From NCBI RefSeq assembly GCF_008329645.1, contig NZ_CP043474.1, positions 1,984,001 to 2,048,000 on the forward strand: 64,000 bases of DNA, given 5' to 3'. The stretch comes from Mycolicibacterium grossiae. Its GTDB lineage: Bacteria > Actinomycetota > Actinomycetes > Mycobacteriales > Mycobacteriaceae. Below are positions 7,649 through 16,636 of this stretch, in pieces. The first letter of the stretch is position 1. The number at the start of each line of letters is the position of its first letter. Both the position numbers and the translations under genes were made by a program. The notes beneath the pieces are model-generated. The model saw only the letters and a list, made by a program, of their open reading frames with translations. It was not told where the DNA came from and did not search any database.

Positions 7649-8074
7649 GTGACCCGCACCCGCTCCCTCGCCGCGGCCGCCGTGCTCGCGGCCTCCCTCC
7701 TGTCCGCCGTCCCGACCGCCGCCCCGGCGTCGGCTGACCCGGTGGCAGATCCGCCGTACGTCGCCCGCGCCGTGTGGGCGAAGTGGGGCGACCTCAACAG
7801 CCTGCGGGTCTACCCGACGCCCGCCGGCCGGGCGACGTCCGCCGTCCCCGGCACCATTGCCCAGGGCGACGAGGCGTGGCGCGAGGTGCTCGCCCTGGCG
7901 CCCGACGCCGACGTGCCCGGCATGCGCGCGCAATTCCTGTGCCACTGGCAGTTCGCCGAGACCGCCCAACCCGGCAAGACGAGCTGGAACCTCGAACCGT
8001 GGCGTCCCGAGGTCGACGACGCGACGATGTTCACCACCCGCTGCAACCCCGGCGGCACCGAAGAGCCCTTCTGA
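7649..8074 (+). CDS. Secreted DUF2599-type protein
   Basis: The 141-residue product begins with a Sec-type signal peptide (about residues 1-29, [18 protein letters not shown], cleavage near PASA-DP). The mature part has the pattern [11 protein letters not shown] and a C-terminal pair of cysteines (QFLCHWQF and TTRCNPGG) likely to form a disulfide. This fits the mycobacterial DUF2599 family represented by Rv0477. The GTG start directly follows the upstream stop. The TGA overlaps the deoC ATG by one base. Its exported role is unknown. Confidence 0.82.
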   Translation: MTRTRSLAAAAVLAASLLSAVPTAAPASADPVADPPYVARAVWAKWGDLNSLRVYPTPAGRATSAVPGTIAQGDEAWREVLALAPDADVPGMRAQFLCHWQFAETAQPGKTSWNLEPWRPEVDDATMFTTRCNPGGTEEPF

Positions 8075-8751
8075 TGGCGTGGACGCGGGCCCGGGTCGCC
8101 GGGCTGGTCGACCACACCCTGCTCAAGCCCGAGGCCACCGCGGCCGACGTCGCCGCGCTCGTCGCCGACGCCCGCGCCCTCGGGGTGCTGGCGGTCTGCG
8201 TGTCGCCGACGATGCTGGACGCCGTCCGCCACGCCGGCCCCGCCGACCTGACCGTGGCGGCCGTGGCCGGCTTCCCCTCGGGCAAGCACGCCGCGGAGAT
8301 TAAGGCCCGTGAGGCCGCGCTGGCGGTCGCCGCGGGTGCCGGTGAGATCGACGTGGTCATCGACGTCGGAGCCGCCGTGGCCGGTGACGTCGCGGCCGTC
8401 CGCAACGACGTCGCCGCAGTCCGCGCCGCCGCACCCGACGCCGTGCTCAAGGTGATCGTGGAGTCCGCGGCGCTGCTGGCGCTCGCCGGCGCCGACGCGC
8501 TCGCCGCAGCCTGCCGTGCGGCCGTCGACGCGGGCGCCGACTTCGTCAAGACCTCGACGGGGTTTCACCCGGCAGGTGGCGCATCGTTGGACGCGGTGCG
8601 CCTGATGGCCGCCACCGTCGGGCCGGCGATCGGCGTCAAGGCCAGCGGCGGCATCCGCACCGCGGCCGACGCCGTCGCGATGCTCGACGCCGGAGCGACC
8701 CGGCTGGGTCTGTCCGGTACGCGCGCCGTGCTGGACGGACTGCCCGACTAG
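8074..8751 (+). CDS. deoC: Deoxyribose-phosphate aldolase
   Basis: DeoC cleaves 2-deoxyribose-5-phosphate to glyceraldehyde-3-phosphate and acetaldehyde in deoxynucleoside salvage. The 225-residue TIM barrel has the Schiff-base lysine in DFVKTSTGF (K159), the second lysine in GVKASGGI (K189) and the acidic residue in [10 protein letters not shown] (D93). The chosen ATG at 8074 overlaps the previous stop (TGATG); a longer upstream frame is open but would overlap the secreted protein gene. It corresponds to Rv0478. Confidence 0.95.
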   Translation: MAWTRARVAGLVDHTLLKPEATAADVAALVADARALGVLAVCVSPTMLDAVRHAGPADLTVAAVAGFPSGKHAAEIKAREAALAVAAGAGEIDVVIDVGAAVAGDVAAVRNDVAAVRAAAPDAVLKVIVESAALLALAGADALAAACRAAVDAGADFVKTSTGFHPAGGASLDAVRLMAATVGPAIGVKASGGIRTAADAVAMLDAGATRLGLSGTRAVLDGLPD

Positions 8752-8759
8752 ACCCTCGC

Positions 8760-9680
8760 CTAGACCCCTGCGAAGCAGGCGTCGTCGCTCTGGCCGCCCT
8801 TGGGCATCGTCGCGTTCTGCGCGGAGAACTTGCTGGTGATGCCGGTGTCGGTGACCTCGATGCTGTCGGCGCGCACGTTGAGCGGGTAGTCCTTGGTCAG
8901 CGTCGCGCTGAAGGCGTCGAGCGCGGGCTGCACGGCCTCGCGCGGCAGGGTGAAGCCCAGCCCGGTCAGTGACACCACCTCGAGCGAGATGGCGCCGTCG
9001 ACCACCTTGGGCTTGCTGACGATGTCGCCGAGCGCTCCCTCGAGCGTGACGGTGCCCTCCGACGCGTCGGTGCTGATGCCGTTGATGAAGCTGCCGATGA
9101 GCGGGATGTTGCTCTGCAGCGTCTCCTTGATGCTGTCCGACGGCCAGGTGATGGTGGCGTTCAGCGACCCGATGGTGCCTGCCGTGTCGGCGCTGTCGGA
9201 CACCCGGACGTCGTCGATCACGATGTCGGCCTTCATGCCCTTGGCCTCGCGCAGCTGGTTGCCCGCCGTGGTGATGTGGATGCCGCTGTAGTGGCCGCTG
9301 AAGTGCTGCAGCAGGAACGGCCGCGGTCCGAACGACACCGAGACCTCGTCCTGCACCACGCACTCGGTGGCCCGGGCGACCTCCTGGTCGCCGAGGTGGC
9401 GAGCGTACAGCTCGGCACCGACGATGCCGGCGAGTACCAGGGCCAGCACGATCACCACGACGAGCGTGATCGACAGCGGATCGCGGAAGAGCCGGCGCAA
9501 CCGCGAGCCGCGCCGCGGCGACTCCGGCGGCGGCGGAACCTGCCCGGACGGACCCTGGCCCGGCGGCGGGGGAGGGGGCGGTGGGTTCCCCGGCGTCCCG
9601 AACTGCTGGGTCGGCGCGTCACCCGACGGGTGCGGCCCCTGCGGGGGCTGATTGGCCGGACGGGCCCACGGATCGGTCAC
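8760..9680 (-). CDS. DUF2993 membrane-anchored lipid-binding-like protein
   Basis: The 306-residue protein has a proline-rich cytoplasmic N-terminus (about 1-60, with a run of eight prolines), one membrane helix (about 71-92, SITLVVVIVLALVLAGIVG) and an extracytoplasmic DUF2993 domain (about 100-306). DUF2993 proteins are thought to be related to tubular lipid-binding folds; the ligand here is unknown. It matches Rv0479c. The GTG start (9680) overlaps the upstream nitrilase stop by four bases (GTGA), so the two are coupled. The gene is convergent with deoC, leaving only eight bases between stops. Confidence 0.85.
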   Translation of the reverse strand: MTDPWARPANQPPQGPHPSGDAPTQQFGTPGNPPPPPPPPGQGPSGQVPPPPESPRRGSRLRRLFRDPLSITLVVVIVLALVLAGIVGAELYARHLGDQEVARATECVVQDEVSVSFGPRPFLLQHFSGHYSGIHITTAGNQLREAKGMKADIVIDDVRVSDSADTAGTIGSLNATITWPSDSIKETLQSNIPLIGSFINGISTDASEGTVTLEGALGDIVSKPKVVDGAISLEVVSLTGLGFTLPREAVQPALDAFSATLTKDYPLNVRADSIEVTDTGITSKFSAQNATMPKGGQSDDACFAGV

Positions 9681-10492
9681 GCCCGCGATTCTGCCCTACT
9701 CCACCGAGCGGCCTCGGTGCGGTTGCGCAGCACCCCCAGCGTCTCGCGGGCCTCCGGCACGCCCGAGAGGTCGACGTCGGTGACGAGGAGTTCGGGTTCG
9801 GCGCCGGCGTCGGCGAGGACCTCGGCGAACGGCGACACCACCAGGCTGCCGCCGACCCCGGTCGGTCCCTTGGCGGCGATCTCGTCGCCCGGATACCCCT
9901 GGCCGACCGCCGCGACGACGGTCCCGGTGTCGAGCGCCCGGGCCCGCGCGAGCAGGGTCCACTGCTCGAGCTTGCCCGGGCCCGACCCCCACGACGCGTG
10001 CACGGTCACGAGCAACGCGCCGCGTCGGGCCAGCTCGACGTACAGCTCGCCGAACCGCACGTCGTAGCACGTGGTGAGCCCGACGACGGTGCCGTCGACG
10101 CTGATCGTGACGGGCTCGAAACCCGGTGCGACGGTGCGTGATTCGGCGAAGCCGAACGCGTCGTAGAGGTGGATCTTGTCGTAGTGCGCATCGACGCCCG
10201 CGCCGGTCGCCAGCAGCGTGTTGGTGACCCGGCCGTCGGCGGCGGGGCGGAACATGCCGGCCACGACCACCACGCCGGCACGCCGGGCGATGTCGCGCAC
10301 GGCGGTGGCCCACGGCCCGTCCAGCGGTTCGGCGACCGGCCCCAGCGGCACGCCGAACCGGCACATCGTCGCCTCGGGGAACAGCACCAGTGAGGCGCCG
10401 TCGCCTGCGGCCCGCCGGGTGTACTCCTCGACGAGGTCGAGGTTGGCCGCCGGGTCGGTGCCGGACGTGATCTGCGCCAGGGCGATCCGCAT
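9677..10492 (-). CDS. Carbon-nitrogen hydrolase (nitrilase superfamily)
   Basis: This 271-residue enzyme has the nitrilase triad: Glu in LVLFPEAT (E40), Lys in HYDKIHLYD (K106) and Cys in TTCYDVRF (C142). It is an amidase-like cytosolic hydrolase related to Nit1/omega-amidase. The M. tuberculosis counterpart is Rv0480c. The natural substrate cannot be inferred; repair of deaminated dipeptide or glutathione-like compounds is known for related eukaryotic Nit1. The ATG at 10492 lies ten bases after the upstream methyltransferase stop. Confidence 0.9.
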   Translation of the reverse strand: MRIALAQITSGTDPAANLDLVEEYTRRAAGDGASLVLFPEATMCRFGVPLGPVAEPLDGPWATAVRDIARRAGVVVVAGMFRPAADGRVTNTLLATGAGVDAHYDKIHLYDAFGFAESRTVAPGFEPVTISVDGTVVGLTTCYDVRFGELYVELARRGALLVTVHASWGSGPGKLEQWTLLARARALDTGTVVAAVGQGYPGDEIAAKGPTGVGGSLVVSPFAEVLADAGAEPELLVTDVDLSGVPEARETLGVLRNRTEAARWSRAESRA

Positions 10493-10501
10493 GCGACCAG
10501 G

Positions 10502-11302
10502 TTACGGACGGTGCTGCAGGGGGGCCACGGTCTCCCACGGCACCGACAGCACTCCGTCGCGCATCCGCCGCCGCGGCGGAGCCACCGGCCAGCCCTGCCG
10601 GCGCAGCACGTCGAGCATCGCCCGCCAGCGCACCCGCGAGCCGAACACGCCGTGCGCCGCGGCCGTCGCCCACGCCCGGTCGGCGGCGGCGAGCAATGCG
10701 TGCACCGGCTCGCCGTCGACGTTGTGGTGGATGAGGACCTTGGGCAGCCGCTCGGCGAGGTCCGACGGCGTCTCGATGGCGAACGGGTCGCACGCCAGCA
10801 CCAGGCTCACCGGCCCCACCGCGTCGAGCAGCACCCAGCAGCACCGCCTGCCGAGTTCGTCGCACGTGCCGTCGACGATCAGCCCGCCCGGCGCGAGGCT
10901 GCGCATCATGCGGTCCCAGGCGTCCGGCACCGCGGCCTCGTCGTACTGCCGCAGCACGTTGAAGGCGCGCACCAACACCGGTGTGCGACCGCCCAACTCG
11001 AAGCCGCCGAGGTCGAATTCCACGTCGGTGCGCGCGCCGGCGACGGTGCGGGCGAGCCGCACCCGCTCGGGATGGATCTCCAGGCCGACCACGCGGACGT
11101 CGGGTCGCACCACGCGCAGCCGCGCGGCCAGTTCGAGCGTCGTCACCGGCAGCGCCCCGTAGCCGAGGTCGACGACGAGGGGGTCGGCGGCGGACTGCAG
11201 CGCGGCGCGCACCCGCGCCGAGTGCACCAGCCACCGGTCACTGCGGCGCAGCCGGTTGTAGCCGGTGGTGCCGCGGGTGAGCTGTCCGATGGGCCCAGCC
11301 AT
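10502..11302 (-). CDS. Class I SAM-dependent methyltransferase-like protein
   Basis: The 266-residue protein has a Rossmann-like motif I (LVVDLGYGALPVTTLELA, about residues 42-59) and motif II acidic end (VRVVGLEIHPERV). The G-Y-G in motif I differs from the common GxGxG. The C-terminal third (RRRMRDGVLSVPWETVAPL) is basic. No target is evident. It is probably co-transcribed with the nitrilase and DUF2993 genes. The ATG at 11302 is the most upstream start. Confidence 0.75.
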   Translation of the reverse strand: MAGPIGQLTRGTTGYNRLRRSDRWLVHSARVRAALQSAADPLVVDLGYGALPVTTLELAARLRVVRPDVRVVGLEIHPERVRLARTVAGARTDVEFDLGGFELGGRTPVLVRAFNVLRQYDEAAVPDAWDRMMRSLAPGGLIVDGTCDELGRRCCWVLLDAVGPVSLVLACDPFAIETPSDLAERLPKVLIHHNVDGEPVHALLAAADRAWATAAAHGVFGSRVRWRAMLDVLRRQGWPVAPPRRRMRDGVLSVPWETVAPLQHRP

Positions 11303-11356
11303 GACGTCGATCGTAGGGTCGGCGCAGCGCAGCGACCCCGCCCCACGCCGGGGGGC

Positions 11357-11863
11357 TCAGCCGTTGGCCTGGATCCACCCGGTGGTGAAGCGTTGCTCGG
11401 CGATCATCAGCTCCGCCAGCTGGCTGCCGACGAAGTTCTCCACCTTGCCGCCGACGAGCGGGATGCGGACCTCGACGGTGGCGGTGAACGTCAGCCGGGA
11501 GCCGGTCGGGGCGCCGGACAGCACCGCGGTGCCGCTCAGCGACGCCGGCGCGCCCGGAATGGTGCCCGTCACCGCGGCCGTCGCCTCGCCGTCGCGCAGC
11601 GCCGTCCAGCGTTCCTCGCGCACGAAGCTCAGGTCGCCGTGGTGGAACTGCGCCACCAGACCGGGCAGCCGGCTGGCCCACAGCGTTTGCGTCGTCACCA
11701 CCGCGAGACCACCGTCGGCGTCGACGGTCATCGTGTCGAGGGTGGCGTCGTCGGCGCCCGAGTCGGCGAGCCGCGCCAGCCAGTACCGGCGGTCGCCGAA
11801 CGCCGCGAACACCTGATCGACGCTGCCCTCGTAGTCGGCGGACATGTCGAACGAACGTGGCAT
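11357..11863 (-). CDS. DUF2505 domain protein
   Basis: This 168-residue protein ([22 protein letters not shown]...) has the layout of the START/SRPBCC-like DUF2505 family, which is common in actinobacteria. It has no signal peptide or membrane helix. It corresponds to Rv0481c. The start is 26 bases from the divergent murB GTG, so both promoters must overlap. A ligand-binding role is plausible for the fold, but nothing in the sequence names one. Confidence 0.82.
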   Translation of the reverse strand: MPRSFDMSADYEGSVDQVFAAFGDRRYWLARLADSGADDATLDTMTVDADGGLAVVTTQTLWASRLPGLVAQFHHGDLSFVREERWTALRDGEATAAVTGTIPGAPASLSGTAVLSGAPTGSRLTFTATVEVRIPLVGGKVENFVGSQLAELMIAEQRFTTGWIQANG

Positions 11864-11875
11864 GGGTGGTCACGC

Positions 11876-11881
11876 TACCGT
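11876..11881 (+). promoter_or_regulatory. -10 box for leaderless murB transcript
   Basis: TACCGT lies eight bases before the GTG at 11890, and no Shine-Dalgarno sequence is present. This favours the GTG at 11890 over the longer frame from 11857, which would run into the divergent gene. Confidence 0.55.
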
Positions 11882-11889
11882 TGGGGCCC

Positions 11890-12987
11890 GTGGTGGCGGA
11901 GCACGTGGCGGGATACATGGCGGGCGCGTCGGTGACGCACGACGTGCCGCTCGCGCCGCTGACCACGCTGCGCGTCGGGCCCGTCGCGCGTCGGGTCGTC
12001 ACGTGCACGACCACCGAGCAGCTGATCGCCGTGCTGCGCGACCTCGCCGACGCGCCGGGGGTGCTGATCCTGGCGGGCGGCTCGAACGTCCTGCTCGCCG
12101 ACGACCTGGCCGACCTCACCGTGGTGCGCGTTGCCACCACCGGCGTCACCGTGGACGGCCCCGTGCTGCGCGCCGAGGCGGGCGCGGTGTGGGACGACGT
12201 CGTCGCGACGTCGCTGCGCCACGGCCTCGGCGGGCTGGAGTGCCTGTCCGGCATCCCCGGCTCCACGGGAGCGACGCCGGTGCAGAACGTCGGGGCCTAC
12301 GGCGCCGAGGTCGCCGACACCATCACCGCGGTCCGGCTGCTGGACCGGCGCACCGGTCGCGACGCCTGGGTGCCGCCGGCCGACCTGGAGTTCGGCTACC
12401 GGCACAGCGTGCTGAAGAACTCCTGGGGCGAGCGAAGCGACGGGAAGGGGATCCGCGATGCCGTCGTGCTGGAGGTCGAATTCACCCTCGACCCCGCCGG
12501 CCGCAGCGCCCCGATCCGGTACGGCGAACTCGCCCGCACCCTCGGCGTCGACCCCGGGACGCGGACCGACCCGGCGCGGGTGCGCGAGGCGGTGCTCGCG
12601 CTGCGCGGCGCCAAGGGCATGGTGCTCGACGCCGCCGACCCGGACACCTGGAGCGTCGGCTCGTTCTTCACCAACCCGGTGGTCAGCGCCGCCGACTTCG
12701 ACCGGATCCGCGCCGCCAGCGCGGTGGCCGTGCCGAACTACCCGGCGCCCGACGGGGTGAAGCTCGCCGCGGGCTGGCTGGTCGAGAACGCCGGTTTCGG
12801 CAAGGGGTTCCCGGGTGCGGACGCGCCGGCGCGGCTGTCGACCAAGCACGCGCTGGCCCTCACCAACCGCGGCGCGGCCACCACCGCGGACGTGTTGGCG
12901 CTGGCCAGGACGGTGCGCGACGGGGTCCGCGCAGCGTTCGGGATCGATCTCACACCGGAGCCGTGCCTGATCGGCTGCAGCCTCTAG
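11890..12987 (+). CDS. murB: UDP-N-acetylenolpyruvoylglucosamine reductase
   Basis: MurB reduces UDP-GlcNAc-enolpyruvate to UDP-MurNAc with FAD and NADPH, the second committed step of peptidoglycan synthesis. FAD-binding motifs ([29 protein letters not shown]), the catalytic serine region [11 protein letters not shown] and the final [10 protein letters not shown] are present in 365 residues. The start was set by the leaderless promoter. Compared with recalled M. tuberculosis MurB, a few extra residues (around WGERSDGKG) are encoded by a repeat-like string at 12427-12448. It corresponds to Rv0482. Confidence 0.94.
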   Translation: MVAEHVAGYMAGASVTHDVPLAPLTTLRVGPVARRVVTCTTTEQLIAVLRDLADAPGVLILAGGSNVLLADDLADLTVVRVATTGVTVDGPVLRAEAGAVWDDVVATSLRHGLGGLECLSGIPGSTGATPVQNVGAYGAEVADTITAVRLLDRRTGRDAWVPPADLEFGYRHSVLKNSWGERSDGKGIRDAVVLEVEFTLDPAGRSAPIRYGELARTLGVDPGTRTDPARVREAVLALRGAKGMVLDAADPDTWSVGSFFTNPVVSAADFDRIRAASAVAVPNYPAPDGVKLAAGWLVENAGFGKGFPGADAPARLSTKHALALTNRGAATTADVLALARTVRDGVRAAFGIDLTPEPCLIGCSL

Positions 12988-12988
12988 G

Positions 12989-12994
12989 TACCCT
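12989..12994 (+). promoter_or_regulatory. -10 box for leaderless Ldt transcript
   Basis: TACCCT is followed by eight bases and the GTG at 13003. The box sits immediately after the murB stop, so the transpeptidase gene probably has its own promoter and a leaderless mRNA. The TTG at 12994 would then lie upstream of the transcript. Confidence 0.5.
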
Positions 12995-13002
12995 TGGTCC
13001 AC

Positions 13003-14310
13003 GTGACCATCAATCGCCGCCGTGCGCTCACCGCGATCGCCGTGGGCACGTCGGGATTCCTGGCCGCATGCGCGGGCAAATCCCTGACCGGAGACGGCGG
13101 CACCGCATCCTCCGAGGCCCCCAAGCCCGTCGAGGTCGCCCTGAACCCCGCGGACGCGGCCGCCGACGTGGCGCCCACCGCGCCGGTCGGCGCGCAGGTG
13201 AAGAACGGCTGGTTCCAGAAGGTCGCGCTGACCAACGCCGCCGGCAAGGTGGTCGCCGGCGCGGTGAACCGCGACCGCACGGCCTTCACCGTCACCGAAC
13301 CGCTCGGCTACGGCGTCGAGTACACCTGGACCGGCTCGGCCGTCGGTCACGACGGCAAGGCCGTGCCGCTGCGGGGCAGCTTCACCACCGTCGACCCCAG
13401 CAAGCAGGTCAGCGGGCAGTTCCAGCTCGCCGACGGGCAGACCGTCGGCGTCGCCGCGCCGATCATCCTGCAGTTCGACGCCGCGATCGACGACGCCGAC
13501 AAGCCGGCGGTCGAGAAGGCGCTGCAGGTGACCACGGAGCCGGCCGTCGAGGGCAGTTGGGCGTGGCTGCCCGACGAGGCCGGCGGCTCGCGCGTGCACT
13601 ACCGCACCCGGGAGTACTACCCGCCCGGCACGCAGGTGCACGTCAAGGCCAACCTGTACGGCGTGCCGTTCGGCAACGCCGCCTACGGCGCCTCCGACGT
13701 CAGCCTGGACTTCGCGATCGGCCGCCGTCAGGTGGTCAAGGCCGAGGCGTCCAGCCACCGCATCCAGGTGCTCGACGAGGGCGGCTCGGTGATCATGGAC
13801 TTCCCGTGCAGCTACGGCGAGGGCGACCTGGACCGCAACGTCACGCGCAGCGGCATCCACGTGGTCACCGAGAAGTACGAGGACTTCTACATGACCAACC
13901 CCGCCGCGGGCTACGCGAACGTCCGCGAGCGTTTCGCCGTGCGGATCTCCAACAACGGCGAGTTCATCCACGCCAACCCGGCCAGCTCGGGCGCGCAGGG
14001 CAACAGCAACGTCACCAACGGGTGCATCAACCTGTCGATCACCGACGCCGAGCAGTACTTCAACACCGCCATCTACGGCGATCCGGTGGAGGTCACCGGC
14101 ACCCGGCTGCAGCTGTCCTATGCCGACGGCGACATCTGGGACTGGGCCGTGCCGTGGGACGAGTGGACGTCGATGTCGGCGCTCAACGACTCGGCCAAGC
14201 CGACCAACATCCCGGACTCCGCGCCCGCGACGCCGAGCGACGCCCCGACACTGTCCGGCACCCCGACCACCAGCACCCCTGCTCCGGTGACGTCGGCGCC
14301 CGGCGGCTAG
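13003..14310 (+). CDS. Lipoprotein L,D-transpeptidase (LprQ/LdtE type)
   Basis: The enzyme makes 3-3 cross-links in peptidoglycan outside the membrane. The 435-residue protein has a lipobox (GFLAAC, acylated Cys 23), two Ig-like domains (about 45-235, including [18 protein letters not shown]) and a YkuD catalytic domain with H323 in [10 protein letters not shown] and C341 in NGCINLS. A Pro/Thr-rich tail (about 400-435) ends the protein. It corresponds to Rv0483. The GTG at 13003 was chosen over TTG at 12994 because it fits a leaderless promoter. Its stop overlaps the stop of the convergent SDR gene by three bases. Confidence 0.92.
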   Translation: MTINRRRALTAIAVGTSGFLAACAGKSLTGDGGTASSEAPKPVEVALNPADAAADVAPTAPVGAQVKNGWFQKVALTNAAGKVVAGAVNRDRTAFTVTEPLGYGVEYTWTGSAVGHDGKAVPLRGSFTTVDPSKQVSGQFQLADGQTVGVAAPIILQFDAAIDDADKPAVEKALQVTTEPAVEGSWAWLPDEAGGSRVHYRTREYYPPGTQVHVKANLYGVPFGNAAYGASDVSLDFAIGRRQVVKAEASSHRIQVLDEGGSVIMDFPCSYGEGDLDRNVTRSGIHVVTEKYEDFYMTNPAAGYANVRERFAVRISNNGEFIHANPASSGAQGNSNVTNGCINLSITDAEQYFNTAIYGDPVEVTGTRLQLSYADGDIWDWAVPWDEWTSMSALNDSAKPTNIPDSAPATPSDAPTLSGTPTTSTPAPVTSAPGG

Positions 14311-15068
14311 GTCGTTCGGTTGAACCGGCCGTTGGGGGCCTGATCGCGCGGCCGGATGACGATCTGGTCGAGGTTGACGTGCGACGGTCGCGCCGCCACG
14401 AACCCGATCACCTCGGCGACGTCGTCGGCCACCAGCGGCGTGATGCCCCGGTAGACGCCGGCGGCGCGGTCCTCGTCGCCGGCGAAGCGCACCAGGGAGA
14501 ACTCGGTCTCGACGGCGCCGGGCGCGATCTCGGTGAAGCGCACCGGCTTTCCGAGCAGCTCACCGCGCAGCGTGCGGTGCAGGGCGCCCTGGGCGTGCTT
14601 GGCCGACGTGTAACCCGAACCGCCGTCGTAGGTCTCGAACGCCGCAATCGAGGTGATGGTGACCACCAGGCCGTCGCCGGAGTCGACGAGCTGACCCAGC
14701 AGCGCGCGCGTGACCCGTAGCGTGCCGAGCACGTTGGTCTCCCACATCCACCGCCAGTGCTCCACGTCGGCGTCGAGCACTGGCTCCAGACCCTTGGCGC
14801 CGCCCGCGTTGTTCACCAGGACCGCGAGTGCGCCCGGCAGGTCGGCCACCGCGGCCGCGAGCGCGTCCACCGCCGCCTGGTCAGTGACGTCCGCCACAAT
14901 CGCGGTGCCGCCGATGTCCGTCGCCAGGGCGGCGATGCGGTCCTCGCGGCGCGCCACGCAGACCACGTGAAAACCCTGCGCCGCAAGGGTTCTGGCGGTC
15001 GCCTCACCGATGCCGGAACTGGCGCCGGTCACCACGGCGACGCGCGGGGAAGCAGAGGATGCGGTCAT
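14307..15068 (-). CDS. Short-chain dehydrogenase/reductase
   Basis: A 253-residue classical SDR: cofactor motif TGASSGIG near the N-terminus, NNAGG near residue 89, and the catalytic Ser plus YTSAK (Y-x3-K) near 150-160. The arginines in CVARREDR suggest NADP(H) preference. The substrate is unknown. It corresponds to Rv0484c. The ATG at 15068 was chosen because the frame upstream continues through the promoter region of the polycysteine ORF. The gene is convergent with the L,D-transpeptidase. Confidence 0.9.
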   Translation of the reverse strand: MTASSASPRVAVVTGASSGIGEATARTLAAQGFHVVCVARREDRIAALATDIGGTAIVADVTDQAAVDALAAAVADLPGALAVLVNNAGGAKGLEPVLDADVEHWRWMWETNVLGTLRVTRALLGQLVDSGDGLVVTITSIAAFETYDGGSGYTSAKHAQGALHRTLRGELLGKPVRFTEIAPGAVETEFSLVRFAGDEDRAAGVYRGITPLVADDVAEVIGFVAARPSHVNLDQIVIRPRDQAPNGRFNRTT

Positions 15069-15091
15069 TCCCCCGACTCTAGTCAGCGTGC

Positions 15092-15097
15092 TACGTT
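15092..15097 (+). promoter_or_regulatory. -10 box for leaderless polycysteine ORF
   Basis: TACGTT is followed by seven bases and then the GTG of the short ORF at 15105. This is the expected arrangement for a leaderless mRNA. No convincing -35 hexamer is seen 17 bases upstream. Confidence 0.6.
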
Positions 15098-15104
15098 CTC
15101 TCTC

Positions 15105-15179
15105 GTGTCCGCTCGTCAGGCTTCCCGCATCGCCGTTCGGCGTGCGTGTTGTTGTTGTCGCGCTTCGCGCCGCGCCTGA
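15105..15179 (+). CDS. Leaderless leader peptide with four consecutive Cys
   Basis: A 24-codon ORF starts with GTG (15105) and reads MSARQASRIAVRRACCCCRA before a short basic end and TGA. Codons 15-18 are TGT TGT TGT TGT. A TACGTT box seven bases upstream makes a leaderless transcript likely. Leaderless polycysteine ORFs are described in mycobacteria as cysteine-responsive attenuators of downstream genes. Here the downstream genes are the ROK regulator and mshA, the latter in mycothiol synthesis, which consumes cysteine. The peptide itself probably has no function beyond the stalling of ribosomes when Cys-tRNA is scarce. Confidence 0.8.
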   Translation: MSARQASRIAVRRACCCCRASRRA

Positions 15180-15197
15180 CCAGACCCGGACTTCCTC

Positions 15198-15255
15198 CGT
15201 CCCGCTGAGTCGCAGGTGTGGCCCCGCCCCACCAGCCCGACTCGACACCAGGACG
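15198..15255 (+). promoter_or_regulatory. RBS-masking hairpin of a cysteine attenuator
   Basis: Three nested pairings can form between the short ORF and the ROK gene: CGTCC (15198-15202) with GGACG (15251-15255), GAGTCG (15207-15212) with CGACTC (15238-15243), and an inner GGTGTGG/CCCCACC hairpin. The outermost arm covers the AGGAC ribosome-binding site of the gene starting at 15261. This is the type of structure that a ribosome stalled in the Cys run could prevent from forming. Pairing was worked out by eye. Confidence 0.5.
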
Positions 15256-15260
15256 ACATC

Positions 15261-16592
15261 ATGGCCGCACCGGCTTCTCCCCGCACCACCCTCACCACGA
15301 CGATCGCCCCGGTCGTGCCGGCCACTCGGCAAGCGCCGGCGACGCACGCCAAGCGCGCGCTGCTGGCCCGCCACCACATCGTCGCGCCGTCGCTGCGGGT
15401 GGCCGACGCCGCCGCGGCGGCCGTCTTCGGCGCCGCCCGTGTGCGCGGACCCATCGCCCGCGACGTCATCGCCAAGGTCACCGGGCTGAGCATCGCCACG
15501 GTGAACCGTCAGGTGACGGCGCTGCTCGACGCCGGAGTCCTGCGCGAGCGCGCCGACCTCGCGGTGTCCGGCGCGATCGGCAGGCCCCGCGTGCCGGTCG
15601 AGATCAACCATGAACCGTTCCTCACGCTGGCCCTGCACATCGGCGCCCGCACCACCAGCATCGCGGCCACCGACCTGTTCGGCCGCACGCTCGACGTGGT
15701 CGAGACCCCGACCCCGCACGGCTCCCAGGGGGTGGCGCTGAACGCCCTGGCGGCCAGTGCCCGTCGCTATCTGAGCCGCTGGCACCGCCGCCGCCCGCTG
15801 TGGGTCGGCGTCACCGCAGGTGGCGTCGTGGACAGCGTCACCGGGCTGATCGATCACCCGCGGCTTGGCTGGTCGGGCGCACCCGTCGGCCCCGTGCTCG
15901 CCGAGGCCCTCGGCCTGCCGGTGTCGCTGGCCTCGCACGTCGAGGCGATGGCCGGTGCCGAACTGCTGCTCGGTGCCCGGCGTCCCGCGGGCCGCAACGC
16001 CGACGCCGCCCGCGACGCCGGCACCAGCCTCTACCTGTACGCCCGCGAGACCGTCGGCTACGCGCTGTCCATCGGCGGCCGGGTGCACTCGCCGGCCAGC
16101 GGCCCCGGCACCATCGCGGCGCTTCCGGTGCAGTCCGAGAAGCTCGGCGGCTCAGGGCGATTGGAGACCACCGTCAGCGACGAGGCCGTGGTGGCGGCGG
16201 CGCGCCGGCTGCGCATCGTGCCCGCCGAGGGTCCGTCGTCGACCATCGGCGGGGTGTTCCGGGCGGCCCGTCAGGGCAACGCGCAGGCCGCCGACCTGCT
16301 CGCCGAACGCGCCCGGGTCCTCGGCGAGGCCGTCGCGCTGCTGCGCGACATGCTCAACCCGGACGACCTGGTGGTCGGCGGCCAGGCCTTCACCGAGTAC
16401 CCCGAGGGCATGGCGCTCGTCGAGGCCGCCTTCGCCGAGCGCTCGGTGCTCGGCGCCCGCGACATCCGCCTGACGTCCTTCGGCAACCGCATCCAGGAGG
16501 CCGGCGCAGGCGTCGTGTCACTCGGCGGCCTGTACGCCGACCCGATCGGCGCGATGCGGCGGGCACAGAGCCGCCGCACCGAGTCCGCCTGA
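15261..16592 (+). CDS. ROK-family transcriptional regulator
   Basis: The 443-residue protein joins an N-terminal winged helix (about 40-100, with [20 protein letters not shown]) to a ROK (repressor/ORF/kinase) domain (about 115-430, [18 protein letters not shown] and [13 protein letters not shown]). The DxGxT ATP-binding motif of ROK kinases is not obvious, consistent with a regulator. It corresponds to Rv0485. The ATG at 15261 follows CCAGGACGACATC; an upstream in-frame ATG at 15216 lies inside the predicted attenuator. mshA follows 44 bases downstream, so the leader ORF may control both. Confidence 0.88.
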   Translation: MAAPASPRTTLTTTIAPVVPATRQAPATHAKRALLARHHIVAPSLRVADAAAAAVFGAARVRGPIARDVIAKVTGLSIATVNRQVTALLDAGVLRERADLAVSGAIGRPRVPVEINHEPFLTLALHIGARTTSIAATDLFGRTLDVVETPTPHGSQGVALNALAASARRYLSRWHRRRPLWVGVTAGGVVDSVTGLIDHPRLGWSGAPVGPVLAEALGLPVSLASHVEAMAGAELLLGARRPAGRNADAARDAGTSLYLYARETVGYALSIGGRVHSPASGPGTIAALPVQSEKLGGSGRLETTVSDEAVVAAARRLRIVPAEGPSSTIGGVFRAARQGNAQAADLLAERARVLGEAVALLRDMLNPDDLVVGGQAFTEYPEGMALVEAAFAERSVLGARDIRLTSFGNRIQEAGAGVVSLGGLYADPIGAMRRAQSRRTESA

Positions 16593-16636
16593 CCGACCGC
16601 CCGACGAGGGCCGATCCGCCGCGGTGTAAGGATGGG

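Noticed and set aside
14307..16088. A 593-residue minus-strand frame joining the SDR with sequence under the ROK gene.
   Set aside because: The SDR has a proper ATG at 15068. The upstream extension lies opposite the ROK gene and the leader ORF and has no protein-like features.
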